Shown: in pieces, positions 26,842-35,047 of the stretch
How positions within the stretch are numbered: position 1 is the first letter of the stretch
Layout of the letters: the number at the start of each line of letters is the position of its first letter
Assembly: GCA_949296075.1 (NCBI GenBank)
Contig: CASFNG010000004.1
Location: 241,126-305,125 of the forward strand
Length of the DNA stretch: 64,000 nt
Direction: 5' to 3'
Source of the DNA: an uncultured Parabacteroides sp.
GTDB lineage: Bacteria; Bacteroidota; Bacteroidia; Bacteroidales; Tannerellaceae
The notes under the pieces: generated by a model
What the model saw: only the letters and a program-made list of their open reading frames with translations
Database searches by the model: none
What the model was told of the DNA's origin: nothing
Program-made: the position numbers and the translations under genes

Positions 26842-26913
26842 TAGTGGATACGAGAATCGAACTCGTATTTCATGCGTGAGAGGCATGCGTCCTAACCGTT
26901 AGACGAATCCACC
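26842..26913 (-). tRNA. tRNA-Glu (anticodon CUC)
   Basis: Minus-strand cloverleaf: acceptor GGTGGAT/ATCCACT (G-U first pair, as in the other two tRNA-Glu genes here), anticodon stem CATGC/GCATG around the loop CTCTCAC, T-arm ACGAG-TTCGATT-CTCGT, discriminator A. The CUC anticodon reads GAG, the codon favoured by the GC-rich genes in this window. Confidence 0.92.
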
Positions 26914-26951
26914 ATCTTTGGGTTTGTTGTCATTGTTTTTGTTTGACGATG

Positions 26952-26981
26952 CAAAGGTAGGCATATTTTTGAAACCTGCAA
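26952..26981 (-). promoter_or_regulatory. Promoter of tRNA-Glu(CUC)
   Basis: Minus strand TTG (26981-26979), 19-bp spacer, TACCTTTG (26959-26952): full consensus. Confidence 0.7.
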
Positions 26982-27189
26982 TAGCCTTGGCGATTTTTTT
27001 TCGGAAAAACCGCGTTTTTCCCTTTCTTCCACTTTCTCACCCTTTTTCCGCCCGGTTTCGTATGGAAATTATTCGCTTGATAAATAGCGATTTATTTTCT
27101 CGTGAGGTTTTTAGGGGAAGATGAGGAGGATTTTAGTCTTTTATGAGGACGTTTTTTCCGGAACTTGGCGTGATTTCACGGGGTTTTCG

Positions 27190-27220
27190 TTGTCTGTCCT
27201 GTTTATTTATTTTACCTTTG
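27190..27220 (+). promoter_or_regulatory. Promoter of mutA-mutB
   Basis: TTG (27190-27192), 20-bp spacer, TACCTTTG (27213-27220), giving a leader of about 60 nt before mutA. Confidence 0.68.
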
Positions 27221-27284
27221 TCAATTGAATTTGAACAGCATAGTATGAGACATTACTAATACCATTTAATAAACAACTAATATT

Positions 27285-29147
27285 ATGGCAAAACTAAAAG
27301 AAAAACTTTTCTCGGAATTTCCTCCCGTATCCACCGAGGAGTGGATGGCGAAGATCACTGCCGACCTGAAAGGGGTTCCGTTTGAGAAAAAACTTGTTTG
27401 GAAGACAGGTGAAGGATTTAACGTGAATCCTTTCTATCGTGCGGAAGACATAGAGGGCTTGAAGACGACCGATTCGCTCCCCGGTGAGTTCCCCTATGTC
27501 CGCGGGACGAAGAAGGATAACGATTGGAAAGTGCGCCAGAACATTGAGGTGTGTTGCTTCAAGGGCGCTAACGAGAAGGCGCTCGACCTGCTCACGAAGG
27601 GCGTCACCTCGTTAGGTTTCATCATCAAGGGCGATGAGGTGAACGAGGAGAATATCGCCACCTTGCTGGAAGGGATCTGTCCGGCTTCCGTGGAGCTGAA
27701 TTTCAAGACTTGTAATTGCAAGGCCGCCAAGTTGATCGAGATCTTGGCGAACCTGTACAAGAGCAAGGGCGTGGACGTGGAGAAATGCTACGGCTCCGTG
27801 AATTACGACGCGTTCAAGAAGCCGCTGGTGAAGGGCAAGGCGAACCCGGAATGGGTAGAGGGCGCCTCGGCCGTGCTCAAGGCCGGACAGGCATTGCCTC
27901 ACTATCGGGTATTGGCGGTCAACGCTTTCTTGCTGAACAACGCCGGTGCCTTTATCGCGCAGGAGTTAGGTTACGCGCTGGCTTGGGGTAACGAGCTGCT
28001 GGCTAAGCTGACCGATGCCGGATTCTCCGTTGACGAGGTGGCGAAGAAGATCAAGTTCAATATGGGTATCAGCTCCAACTACTTCATGGAGATCGCGAAG
28101 TTCCGCGCGGCCCGTTGGTTGTGGGCGGAGATCGTGGCTGCCTATAAGCCGGCTTGCGAGTGCGCTTGCAAGATGCACGTACACGCGCAGACCTCTGAGT
28201 GGAACATGACGATTTACGATGCTCACGTGAATCTGTTGCGCTCGCAGACCGAGGCGATGTCGGCGGCTATCGCGGGTGTTGACTCCATCACGGTACGCCC
28301 CTTCGACAAGGCTTACCAGACCCCGGACGATTTCTCTGAGCGCATCGCGCGCAACCAGCAGCTGCTGCTGAAGGAGGAGAGCCACTTCGACAAGGTAGTG
28401 GATCCTTCCGCCGGTTCTTATTATGTAGAGGTATTGACGAACTCCTTGGCCGACGTGGCTTGGAAATTGTTCCTGGAGACGGAGGAGAAGGGTGGCTTCG
28501 CCGCTTTGGCGAACGCCGGCGAGATACAGAAGGCGGTGAACGCCTCCAACGAGACGCGCAAGAAGAACGTGGCTACCCGTCGCGAGATCTTGTTAGGCTC
28601 CAACCAGTATCCGAACTTCAACGAGGTAGCAGCCGACAAGGTGAAAGAGGAGGCCGCTTGCGGATGCTGTGGTCACGGCCATTGCGAGGCGGCTGCCGTT
28701 ACGGCGCTCGACTTCTCGCGCGGGGCTTCCGAGTTCGAGGCGTTGCGTATGGCTACGGAGAAGAGCGGCAAGACACCGAAGGTGTTCATGCTGACGATCG
28801 GTAACTTGGCGATGCGCTTGGCTCGCTCGCAGTTCTCCAGCAACTTCTTCGCTTGCGCAGGATATAAGGTGATTGACAATTTAGGTTTCGATACGGTGGA
28901 GGCAGGTGTAGAGGCTGCCGTGAAGGCCGGCGCGGAGATCGTGGTGCTCTGCTCCAGCGACGACGAGTACGCTACGTACGCTCCCGCCGCTTACAAGGCG
29001 CTGGCCGGACGTGCCGAGTTCGTGGTAGCGGGCGCTCCCGCTTGCATGGACGACTTGAAGGCTCAGGGAATCGACCAGTTCATCCACGTGAAGAGCAACG
29101 TGCTCGATACGTTGAAGGCTTTCAATACTAAATTAGGAATCAACTAA
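27285..29147 (+). CDS. mutA: Methylmalonyl-CoA mutase small (beta) subunit
   Basis: The non-catalytic partner of the B12-dependent mutase that interconverts succinyl-CoA and methylmalonyl-CoA on the route to propionate. The 620-aa protein has the family barrel domain ([25 protein letters not shown] at about 290-315, [10 protein letters not shown] at about 375) but in its C-terminal flavodoxin-like domain it lacks the DxHxxG cobalamin ligand found in MutB, as expected for this subunit. An unusual metal-binding-like cluster CGCCGHGHC sits at residues 459-467 in the linker between the domains. mutB follows after 52 nt. The pair starts from a consensus promoter. Confidence 0.94.
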   Translation: MAKLKEKLFSEFPPVSTEEWMAKITADLKGVPFEKKLVWKTGEGFNVNPFYRAEDIEGLKTTDSLPGEFPYVRGTKKDNDWKVRQNIEVCCFKGANEKALDLLTKGVTSLGFIIKGDEVNEENIATLLEGICPASVELNFKTCNCKAAKLIEILANLYKSKGVDVEKCYGSVNYDAFKKPLVKGKANPEWVEGASAVLKAGQALPHYRVLAVNAFLLNNAGAFIAQELGYALAWGNELLAKLTDAGFSVDEVAKKIKFNMGISSNYFMEIAKFRAARWLWAEIVAAYKPACECACKMHVHAQTSEWNMTIYDAHVNLLRSQTEAMSAAIAGVDSITVRPFDKAYQTPDDFSERIARNQQLLLKEESHFDKVVDPSAGSYYVEVLTNSLADVAWKLFLETEEKGGFAALANAGEIQKAVNASNETRKKNVATRREILLGSNQYPNFNEVAADKVKEEAACGCCGHGHCEAAAVTALDFSRGASEFEALRMATEKSGKTPKVFMLTIGNLAMRLARSQFSSNFFACAGYKVIDNLGFDTVEAGVEAAVKAGAEIVVLCSSDDEYATYAPAAYKALAGRAEFVVAGAPACMDDLKAQGIDQFIHVKSNVLDTLKAFNTKLGIN

Positions 29148-29199
29148 GAATCAGGCCGTCAAAGTAAAGAACAGCAGGATTCATAATCTAAAATCCATT

Positions 29200-31347
29200 A
29201 TGAGACCAAATTTCAAAGAAATAGATATAAAGAACGCCGGATTCGCCGCTCACAACGCCGCGGAATGGGCGAAAGCCAATGGCATCGAGACCAATTGGAA
29301 AACACCTGAGCATATCGAGGTGAAACCTGTATATACGAAAGAGGACTTGGAGGGCATGGAGCACCTGCACTATGCCGCCGGTCTGGCTCCTTACCTTCGC
29401 GGCCCGTACAGCGGCATGTACGCGATGCGTCCCTGGACGATCCGTCAGTATGCCGGCTTCTCGACCGCCGAGGAGTCTAACGCTTTCTATCGCCGTAACT
29501 TGGCTTCCGGGCAGAAGGGTCTGTCCGTGGCCTTCGACTTGGCTACACACCGCGGCTACGATGCCGACAACGAGCGTGTGGTAGGCGACGTGGGAAAAGC
29601 GGGTGTGTCTATCTGCTCCGTGGAGAACATGAAGGTGCTCTTCGACGGGATCCCCTTGAACAAGATGTCTGTCTCCATGACGATGAACGGCGCCGTGCTG
29701 CCGGTCATGGCCTTCTACATCAACGCCGGCCTGGAGCAGGGCGCTAAGCTGGAGGAGATGGCTGGTACGATCCAGAACGATATATTGAAGGAGTTCATGG
29801 TGCGTAACACCTATATTTACCCGCCTGAGTTCTCCATGCGGATCATCGCCGACATCTTCGAATATACCTCGCAGAAGATGCCGAAGTTCAACTCGATCTC
29901 TATCTCCGGCTATCATATGCAGGAGGCTGGCGCTACCGCAGACATCGAGATGGCTTATACCCTGTGCGACGGATTGGAGTACCTCCGTGCCGGCGTGAAC
30001 GCGGGTATCGACATCGATGCTTTCGCTCCGCGTCTGTCGTTCTTCTGGGCGATCGGCATGAATCACTTCATGGAGATCGCGAAGATGCGTGCCGCTCGTA
30101 TGTTGTGGGCTAAGATCGTGAAGAGCTTCGGTGCGAAGAATCCGAAATCGTTGGCGCTGCGTACGCACTGCCAGACCTCGGGATGGTCGCTTACCGAGCA
30201 GGATCCGTTCAACAACGTGGGTCGTACCTGTATCGAGGCTATGGCCGCGGCGTTAGGACATACGCAGTCCTTGCACACGAACGCGCTCGACGAGGCGATC
30301 GCTCTGCCGACCGATTTCTCCGCGCGTATCGCACGTAACACGCAGATCTATATCCAGGAGGAGACGAAGATCTGTAAGGAGATCGATCCGTGGGCTGGTT
30401 CCTATTATGTGGAGAGCCTGACGAATGAGCTGGTTCACAAAGGCTGGGAGCTGATCCAGGAGATCGAGAGCATGGGTGGTATGGCGAAGGCTATCGAGAC
30501 GGGTCTGCCGAAGATGCGTATCGAGGAGGCTGCCGCTCGTACACAAGCCCGTATCGACTCGGGCGTACAGACCATCGTGGGTGTCAACAAGTATCGCTTG
30601 CCGAAGGAGGATCCGATCGACATCTTGGAGATCGACAACACGGCGGTTCGCAACGAGCAGATCGAGCTGCTGAAGCAGTTGCGCGCCAACCGCGACGAGG
30701 CGGCTGTCAAGAAGGCGCTCGCCGACATCACGGAGTGTGTACGTACGAAGAAAGGGAACTTGCTTGAGCTGGCTGTCAAGGCGGCTGGCTTGCGTGCCTC
30801 TTTGGGTGAGATCTCCGACGCTTGCGAGGAGGTCGTTGGTCGTTATAAAGCAGTAATCAGAACTATTTCAGGCGTGTATTCATCAGAGACTAAGAAAGAC
30901 GCGGACTTCCAGCGGGCTTGCGAGCTTTGCGAGCAGTTCGCCAAGAAAGAGGGCCGTCAGCCCCGTATCATGATCGCTAAGATGGGTCAGGACGGACACG
31001 ATCGCGGCGCGAAGGTGGTAGCTACCGGCTATGCCGATTGCGGATTCGACGTGGATATGGGACCCTTGTTCCAGACTCCGGCGGAGGCCGCTCGCCAGGC
31101 GGTGGAGAACGACGTTCACGTGATGGGCGTATCCTCGTTGGCGGCAGGTCATAAGACGCTGGTTCCGCAGGTGATCGCTGAGCTGAAGAAGTTGGGTCGC
31201 GAGGACATCGTGGTGATCGCAGGTGGCGTGATCCCGGCTCAGGACTACGACTTTTTGTATAAGGCGGGTGTAGCCGCGATCTTCGGACCGGGTACCTCCG
31301 TATCGAAGGCCGCTTGCCAGATCCTTGAGATCTTGTTGGGTGAGTAA
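29200..31347 (+). CDS. mutB: Methylmalonyl-CoA mutase large (alpha) subunit
   Basis: The catalytic, adenosylcobalamin-binding subunit of methylmalonyl-CoA mutase, central to propionate formation from succinate in Bacteroidales. The 715-aa protein has the substrate barrel ([12 protein letters not shown] at about 107-118, [17 protein letters not shown] at about 232-248) and the C-terminal B12-binding domain with [11 protein letters not shown] at about 597-607; the histidine there is the lower cobalt ligand. A terminator follows. It is co-transcribed with mutA. Neither the epimerase nor the chaperone meaB is in the window. Confidence 0.96.
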   Translation: MRPNFKEIDIKNAGFAAHNAAEWAKANGIETNWKTPEHIEVKPVYTKEDLEGMEHLHYAAGLAPYLRGPYSGMYAMRPWTIRQYAGFSTAEESNAFYRRNLASGQKGLSVAFDLATHRGYDADNERVVGDVGKAGVSICSVENMKVLFDGIPLNKMSVSMTMNGAVLPVMAFYINAGLEQGAKLEEMAGTIQNDILKEFMVRNTYIYPPEFSMRIIADIFEYTSQKMPKFNSISISGYHMQEAGATADIEMAYTLCDGLEYLRAGVNAGIDIDAFAPRLSFFWAIGMNHFMEIAKMRAARMLWAKIVKSFGAKNPKSLALRTHCQTSGWSLTEQDPFNNVGRTCIEAMAAALGHTQSLHTNALDEAIALPTDFSARIARNTQIYIQEETKICKEIDPWAGSYYVESLTNELVHKGWELIQEIESMGGMAKAIETGLPKMRIEEAAARTQARIDSGVQTIVGVNKYRLPKEDPIDILEIDNTAVRNEQIELLKQLRANRDEAAVKKALADITECVRTKKGNLLELAVKAAGLRASLGEISDACEEVVGRYKAVIRTISGVYSSETKKDADFQRACELCEQFAKKEGRQPRIMIAKMGQDGHDRGAKVVATGYADCGFDVDMGPLFQTPAEAARQAVENDVHVMGVSSLAAGHKTLVPQVIAELKKLGREDIVVIAGGVIPAQDYDFLYKAGVAAIFGPGTSVSKAACQILEILLGE

Positions 31348-31376
31348 GAAGGTTTATGCCTTACTTTATTATAAGA

Positions 31377-31410
31377 GAGCCGGGCGATTGATTTCGCCCG
31401 GCTTTTTTTG
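31377..31410 (+). terminator. Intrinsic terminator after mutB
   Basis: AGCCGGGCGA, 5-nt loop, TCGCCCGGCT and T7; a perfect 10-bp stem. Confidence 0.88.
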
Positions 31411-31436
31411 TGTTCTCGCGGGTTTGCGTAATTTTG
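31408..31436 (+). promoter_or_regulatory. Promoter of coaW
   Basis: TTG (31408-31410, at the end of the mutB terminator), 18-bp spacer, TAATTTTG (31429-31436). Confidence 0.55.
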
Positions 31437-31485
31437 TGGCGTGATAAGATGAATAGGAGCTTATCTTCAAAAAAAACAAAGGGCT

Positions 31486-32325
31486 ATGGGAATCGTTATA
31501 GGAATCGATGTAGGGGGGAGCACGACCAAGATCGTAGGGATCCAGGATCGTGAGATCAGGAATCCGATGTTCGTGCGGGCGACAGATCCGGTCACCTCGC
31601 TTTTCGGTGCGTTCGGCAAATATATTTATGATAACGACATCGACTTGTCTGATGTGGAGCGCGTGGTGCTGACCGGCGTGGGAAGCGCCTATATCGAGCA
31701 GCCGCTATATGGTCTGCCTACCGCTAAGGTGGACGAGTTCCTCGCGAACGGTCTTGGGGCACGTTATCGTACCGGGCTGAAGGATCTGTTAGTGGTCAGC
31801 ATGGGGACGGGTACTTCGTTCGTGAAGGTGCAGGGATCCTCCGTACGGCATATCGGCGGGTTAGGTATCGGCGGCGGAACGATCCTCGGGCTATCGAAAT
31901 TGCTCTTGAAGACTTCCGACTTCCAACAGATCGCGGCCTTGGCGGAGCAGGGCTCCTTGGAGGGAATCGACCTGCATATCCGCGACATAACCCCGCATCC
32001 CCTGCCGGGATTGCCATTGGAGGCGACAGCCTCGATCTTCGGGAAGGCGGAGACGAACGCCGCCCGCGAGGACGTGGCGTTAGGGATTGTCCACATGGTG
32101 CTCCAGACGATCGGTCAGGGGGCTGTGTTCGCCTCTGCCAACGATAATATCAAGGATGTCGTGCTGATCGGTAACCTGACCCGCCTGCCGAAGCGGGTGG
32201 CCGATTTCTCTCTCTTGGAGAAGATGTACGGTATCCGTTTCCTGATTCCCTCGTACGCGGAATACCGCACGGCGATCGGCGCTGCCCTCTGCTATATCTT
32301 GGGCAGGGAATACACGGATGTGTAA
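31486..32325 (+). CDS. coaW: Type II pantothenate kinase
   Basis: Phosphorylates pantothenate in the first step of coenzyme A synthesis. The 279-aa protein belongs to the ASKHA fold: GIDVGGSTTKIVG at about 6-18 (phosphate 1), VVSMGTGTSFV at about 103-113, the glycine-rich HIGGLGIGGGTILGL at about 123-137, and VVLIGNLTRLP at about 224 (adenosine). This is the eukaryote/Staphylococcus-type enzyme, usually not inhibited by CoA. It has its own promoter, but its position next to the CoA-thioester enzyme genes mutAB makes functional sense. Confidence 0.88.
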   Translation: MGIVIGIDVGGSTTKIVGIQDREIRNPMFVRATDPVTSLFGAFGKYIYDNDIDLSDVERVVLTGVGSAYIEQPLYGLPTAKVDEFLANGLGARYRTGLKDLLVVSMGTGTSFVKVQGSSVRHIGGLGIGGGTILGLSKLLLKTSDFQQIAALAEQGSLEGIDLHIRDITPHPLPGLPLEATASIFGKAETNAAREDVALGIVHMVLQTIGQGAVFASANDNIKDVVLIGNLTRLPKRVADFSLLEKMYGIRFLIPSYAEYRTAIGAALCYILGREYTDV

Positions 32326-32497
32326 GAACAGGCGTATGTCTGGCGGTGTGCATATCCCCCTTTTGTCCTTTTTTGTCTTATATTAGTCTATTATTCAAAA
32401 TAAAATTGCTATTTTGCGATTGAATTTTACCGCCGTAAGATTTACCGGTATAAATTTTGTGGATGTAAAACAAGAAAATGACATTAAGATAGAAAAG

Positions 32498-33823
32498 ATG
32501 AGGTTTTACAATAGAGAAAAAGAGCTTGCCGCATTGGAAAAAGTCCGCCAGACGGCCTTTTCTAATCATTCACAAATGACTGTGTTGACTGGCAGACGGC
32601 GGATTGGGAAAACGAGCCTGATTTTCAGAAGTTGTGAAGGAACACCAACCGTTTACTTGTTCGTCAGCCGGAGCAATGAAGCTGACCTCTGTATGCGTTT
32701 TTCTGCTGAGATACGCCAGTCATTGGAGATCTATGTGCCTGACTTTACACGTTTCAGCGAAATGTTCCGCTTTCTGATGGATGTGGGAAAACGGATGAGA
32801 TTCAATTTGCTCATTGATGAATTTCAAGAGTTCTATTATATCAATCAGGAAATATATAGTCTGATGCAGGACACTTGGGACAGATACCGTAAGGAAAGCC
32901 ATGTGAATTTGATTGTCAGCGGTTCGGTCTATACGCTTATGAACAAGATATTCAGGGATGCGAAAGAACCTTTGTATGGCCGTGCGGACAGTATCATGAA
33001 GCTGTTTCCCTTTACGACTTCCGTGATGAAAGAAATATTGGCAGACCATAAACCGGAATATACGAAAGAAGATTTGCTGGCACTATACACGTTCACCGGT
33101 GGTGTTCCCAAATATATCGAGCAATTTATGGACAACGGCCGTACGGATATGGAAAGCATGGTCGATTTCATGTTGCAACCGGAGTCTTCCTTCCTCACCG
33201 AAGGCCAGGCGTTGCTGATACAGGAGTTCGGTAAGAAGTATGGGAACTATTTTTCCGTACTCTCCTCCATATCCAACGGCAGGAATACATTGCCGGAAAT
33301 GGAGGCCGCTATGGGTGGTATCAGTTTGGGAGGGCAACTGAAAAGGCTGGAGGAGGACTATGATCTGGTTAAGAAAAAGCGCCCGATCTTTTCCAAAGAG
33401 GGTTCGCAGTCTGTTCGTTATGATGTGTCGGATATGTTTTTGCGTTTTTGGTTTCGCTATTTTATCAAGTACCAAAGCTACATTGAGATACAGAATTATG
33501 AACGGCTGGCTACTATTATCAAGAACGATTATCCGACCTTTTCCGGACTTGTGCTGGAAATGTACTTCCGTCAACGAATGATGGAGAGCAAAGATTTCGC
33601 GGAAATTGGTTCGTGGTGGCAAGGAAATAGCCATAAAGAGCAGAATGAGATTGATATTGTAGGGATATATGCGGAGAATAAGCGTGCGCTGGTAGCTGAG
33701 GTAAAAAGGCAATCCAAAAACTTCAAACCGGAATTATTCGCCCAAAAAGTTGAAGTGCTGAGAAAGAAGGCTTTGTTCAATTATGAGATAGAGAGTAGGC
33801 TGTTCTCTATGGAGGATATGTGA
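32498..33823 (+). CDS. AAA-type ATPase with DUF234-like C-terminal domain
   Basis: A 441-aa member of the archaeal-type ATPase_2 family often found in Bacteroidota accessory regions. MRFYNREKEL is the standard start; in-frame sequence upstream to 32414 does not match. Walker A is GRRRIGKTSL at about 32-41 and Walker B LLIDEFQEF at about 106-114. A winged-helix region follows (about 275-320), and the end has a PD-(D/E)xK-like pattern, NEIDIVG...LVAEVKR (about 385-405), so a nuclease-type fold is possible. The gene is clearly more AT-rich than its neighbours, which suggests transfer. Function is unknown; such ATPases are often linked to mobile elements or defence. Confidence 0.78.
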   Translation: MRFYNREKELAALEKVRQTAFSNHSQMTVLTGRRRIGKTSLIFRSCEGTPTVYLFVSRSNEADLCMRFSAEIRQSLEIYVPDFTRFSEMFRFLMDVGKRMRFNLLIDEFQEFYYINQEIYSLMQDTWDRYRKESHVNLIVSGSVYTLMNKIFRDAKEPLYGRADSIMKLFPFTTSVMKEILADHKPEYTKEDLLALYTFTGGVPKYIEQFMDNGRTDMESMVDFMLQPESSFLTEGQALLIQEFGKKYGNYFSVLSSISNGRNTLPEMEAAMGGISLGGQLKRLEEDYDLVKKKRPIFSKEGSQSVRYDVSDMFLRFWFRYFIKYQSYIEIQNYERLATIIKNDYPTFSGLVLEMYFRQRMMESKDFAEIGSWWQGNSHKEQNEIDIVGIYAENKRALVAEVKRQSKNFKPELFAQKVEVLRKKALFNYEIESRLFSMEDM

Positions 33824-33849
33824 AAAAAGCGAATTTTCGTTCGCGGGAG

Positions 33850-33879
33850 TTGCAAGTCTCGTAACTTTACGTATCTTTG
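33850..33879 (+). promoter_or_regulatory. Promoter of the cobalamin-riboswitch transcript
   Basis: TTG (33850-33852), 19-bp spacer, TATCTTTG (33872-33879). Transcription should begin near 33885, right at the aptamer. Confidence 0.75.
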
Positions 33880-33885
33880 TCTTGT

Positions 33886-34062
33886 GCTTTGTTCCCATTC
33901 GGTATTCGCCGGATGGGATTAAAAGGGAATCGGGTGAGAATCCCGGACAGTCCCGCTGCTGTGAGCTTCGATATACGGCTTGGGCATACTATCGCCACTG
34001 TTCGCCTTGATGAATGGGAAGGCGCCCGACAGCCGGAAGCGAGTCAGAAGACCTGCAAGGCA
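33886..34062 (+). promoter_or_regulatory. Cobalamin (B12) riboswitch aptamer
   Basis: The core elements are in order: paired CCCATTC...GGATGGG, then GGGAATCGGGTGAGAATCCC from about 33926, GGACAGTCCCGCTGCTGTGAG, a GCCACTG element near 33995 and the B12 box AGTCAGAAGACCTGC at 34042-34056. Such RNAs bind adenosyl- or methylcobalamin and usually shut off B12 uptake or B12-replaceable genes. No btuB-type receptor follows; the next coding gene starts 290 nt later. Confidence 0.9.
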
Positions 34063-34262
34063 TGATCTTTTTCGACGGCTTCGAGGAAAGGCCGGAAGAG
34101 AACAAGGACGCCGGATGGGGCTTTCGTCTATTCTTTATCTTTCCTGTACGCGGACGCTGTCGAGACATAGGTTCTCGATAATTATTTTGCCATAATAATT
34201 AGGGGAAGAAGCATGCGTCTGCCAAGCGGGATGAGCTCCGTCTTGAAGATCATGCTTTTTTT
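34060..34262 (+). promoter_or_regulatory. Possible riboswitch expression platform with long-range terminator
   Basis: GCATGATCTT at 34060-34069, directly after the B12 box, is perfectly complementary to AAGATCATGC at 34246-34255, which is followed by T7. The 176 nt between hold smaller inverted repeats: TCGAGA/TCTCGA (34160-34178), TAATTATT/AATAATTA (34179-34201), and an AGCATG at 34210-34215 that could compete for the CATGCT arm. This looks like a closing stem with a terminator at its base, or two alternative folds. A 39-codon frame starts at 34062 but has no support. Confidence 0.45.
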
Positions 34263-34349
34263 CGTGGTACGGTGGCGGGCGCTCCCCCCTTGTATATGTC
34301 CCGAAAAGTACGTTTATTCGCGGATATAGGAACCAAGAATATAGAAGGT

Positions 34350-34955
34350 ATGAGGAAAATGTTAGGATGCCTGTTGGTGGCATTGTGCGGATTGATCGCT
34401 ATCCCCGCTAACGCCCAGTTCCGGATTGGCGTGAAGGGAGGCTTGAATGTGTCGTCGGTCCATATCGACAAGGAACTGCTTGACGCGAGCAACGTGACCG
34501 GTTTTCATATCGGTCCGATGATTGAGTTGATGTCAGGAACCGGACTTGGGTTGGATGCCGCGATCCTCTATTCGCAAAAGGGACTGGAGGCGAAAGGGGT
34601 CGGGTCGGTGAAACACTCGATGAAGACGGATTACTTGGATGTCCCCGTGAACCTGAAATGGAAATTTGGTTTGCCGATCGTGAAGGCTTATCTCGCGGCG
34701 GGGCCGTACGTGGGCTTCCGGGTAGGAGGCGATAAGTTCTGGGAGATGCCGGGTTCGGTGGTCGATCAGGTGAAGGCGAAGACCTTTAGCGCCGGGGTAA
34801 ACTTAGGCGTAGGCGTGGAGCTGATCCGTTTCTTGCAGGTCGGCTTTACGTATGGCCTTGGACTGACGGATAATTATAGCGTCGATAAAGGAAGCCTGTC
34901 GGAGGGTGCCGGCAAGAGCCGGGGCTGGTCGCTCACGGCGGCGATCCTGTTCTAA
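34350..34955 (+). CDS. Small outer-membrane beta-barrel protein (OmpX/porin-like)
   Basis: A 201-aa protein with a Sec signal peptide (MRKMLGCLLVALCGLIAIPANA, cleaved before QFRIG) and an eight-stranded barrel pattern of alternating hydrophobic residues, e.g. FRIGVKGGLNVSSV, GLDAAILYSQKG, DYLDVPVNLKWKF, VKAYLAAGPYVGFRVGG, and a terminal strand ending in phenylalanine (WSLTAAILF), the usual assembly signal. It is close to the outer-membrane beta-barrel family common in Bacteroidota. ATG 34350 was chosen for the signal peptide. It is the first real gene after the B12 riboswitch, so its expression may answer to cobalamin; no other promoter is obvious. Confidence 0.8.
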   Translation: MRKMLGCLLVALCGLIAIPANAQFRIGVKGGLNVSSVHIDKELLDASNVTGFHIGPMIELMSGTGLGLDAAILYSQKGLEAKGVGSVKHSMKTDYLDVPVNLKWKFGLPIVKAYLAAGPYVGFRVGGDKFWEMPGSVVDQVKAKTFSAGVNLGVGVELIRFLQVGFTYGLGLTDNYSVDKGSLSEGAGKSRGWSLTAAILF

Positions 34956-34979
34956 GGGATAGCTATCGTGAAAAGTGGA

Positions 34980-35006
34980 GCCGGGCGATGGAAGTCCGGC
35001 TTTTTT
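34980..35006 (+). terminator. Intrinsic terminator before priA
   Basis: GCCGG, 10-nt loop, CCGGC and T6. A -7 box TACTTTTG for priA follows at 35009-35016. Confidence 0.7.
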
Positions 35007-35047
35007 GTTACTTTTGGGGAGCCGAAAGGCCTAAAGGATTGTTTTGG

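Larger units (their letters stand above)
26914..27284. other. Divergent intergenic region, tRNA-Glu / mutA
   Basis: 371 bases holding two outward promoters (26952-26981 minus, 27190-27220 plus) and a perfect hairpin GGAAAAAC-CGC-GTTTTTCC at 27003-27021 of unknown role. No RNA gene or riboswitch was recognised before mutA, although the enzyme needs B12. Confidence 0.5.

Noticed and set aside
27003-27021. Terminator in the mutA upstream region
   Set aside because: The hairpin is perfect but has no proper T-run on either strand; its role is left open.
34062-34181. 39-codon frame beginning just after the B12 box
   Set aside because: It overlaps the riboswitch-platform inverted repeats and its product matches nothing I know; better explained as structured RNA.
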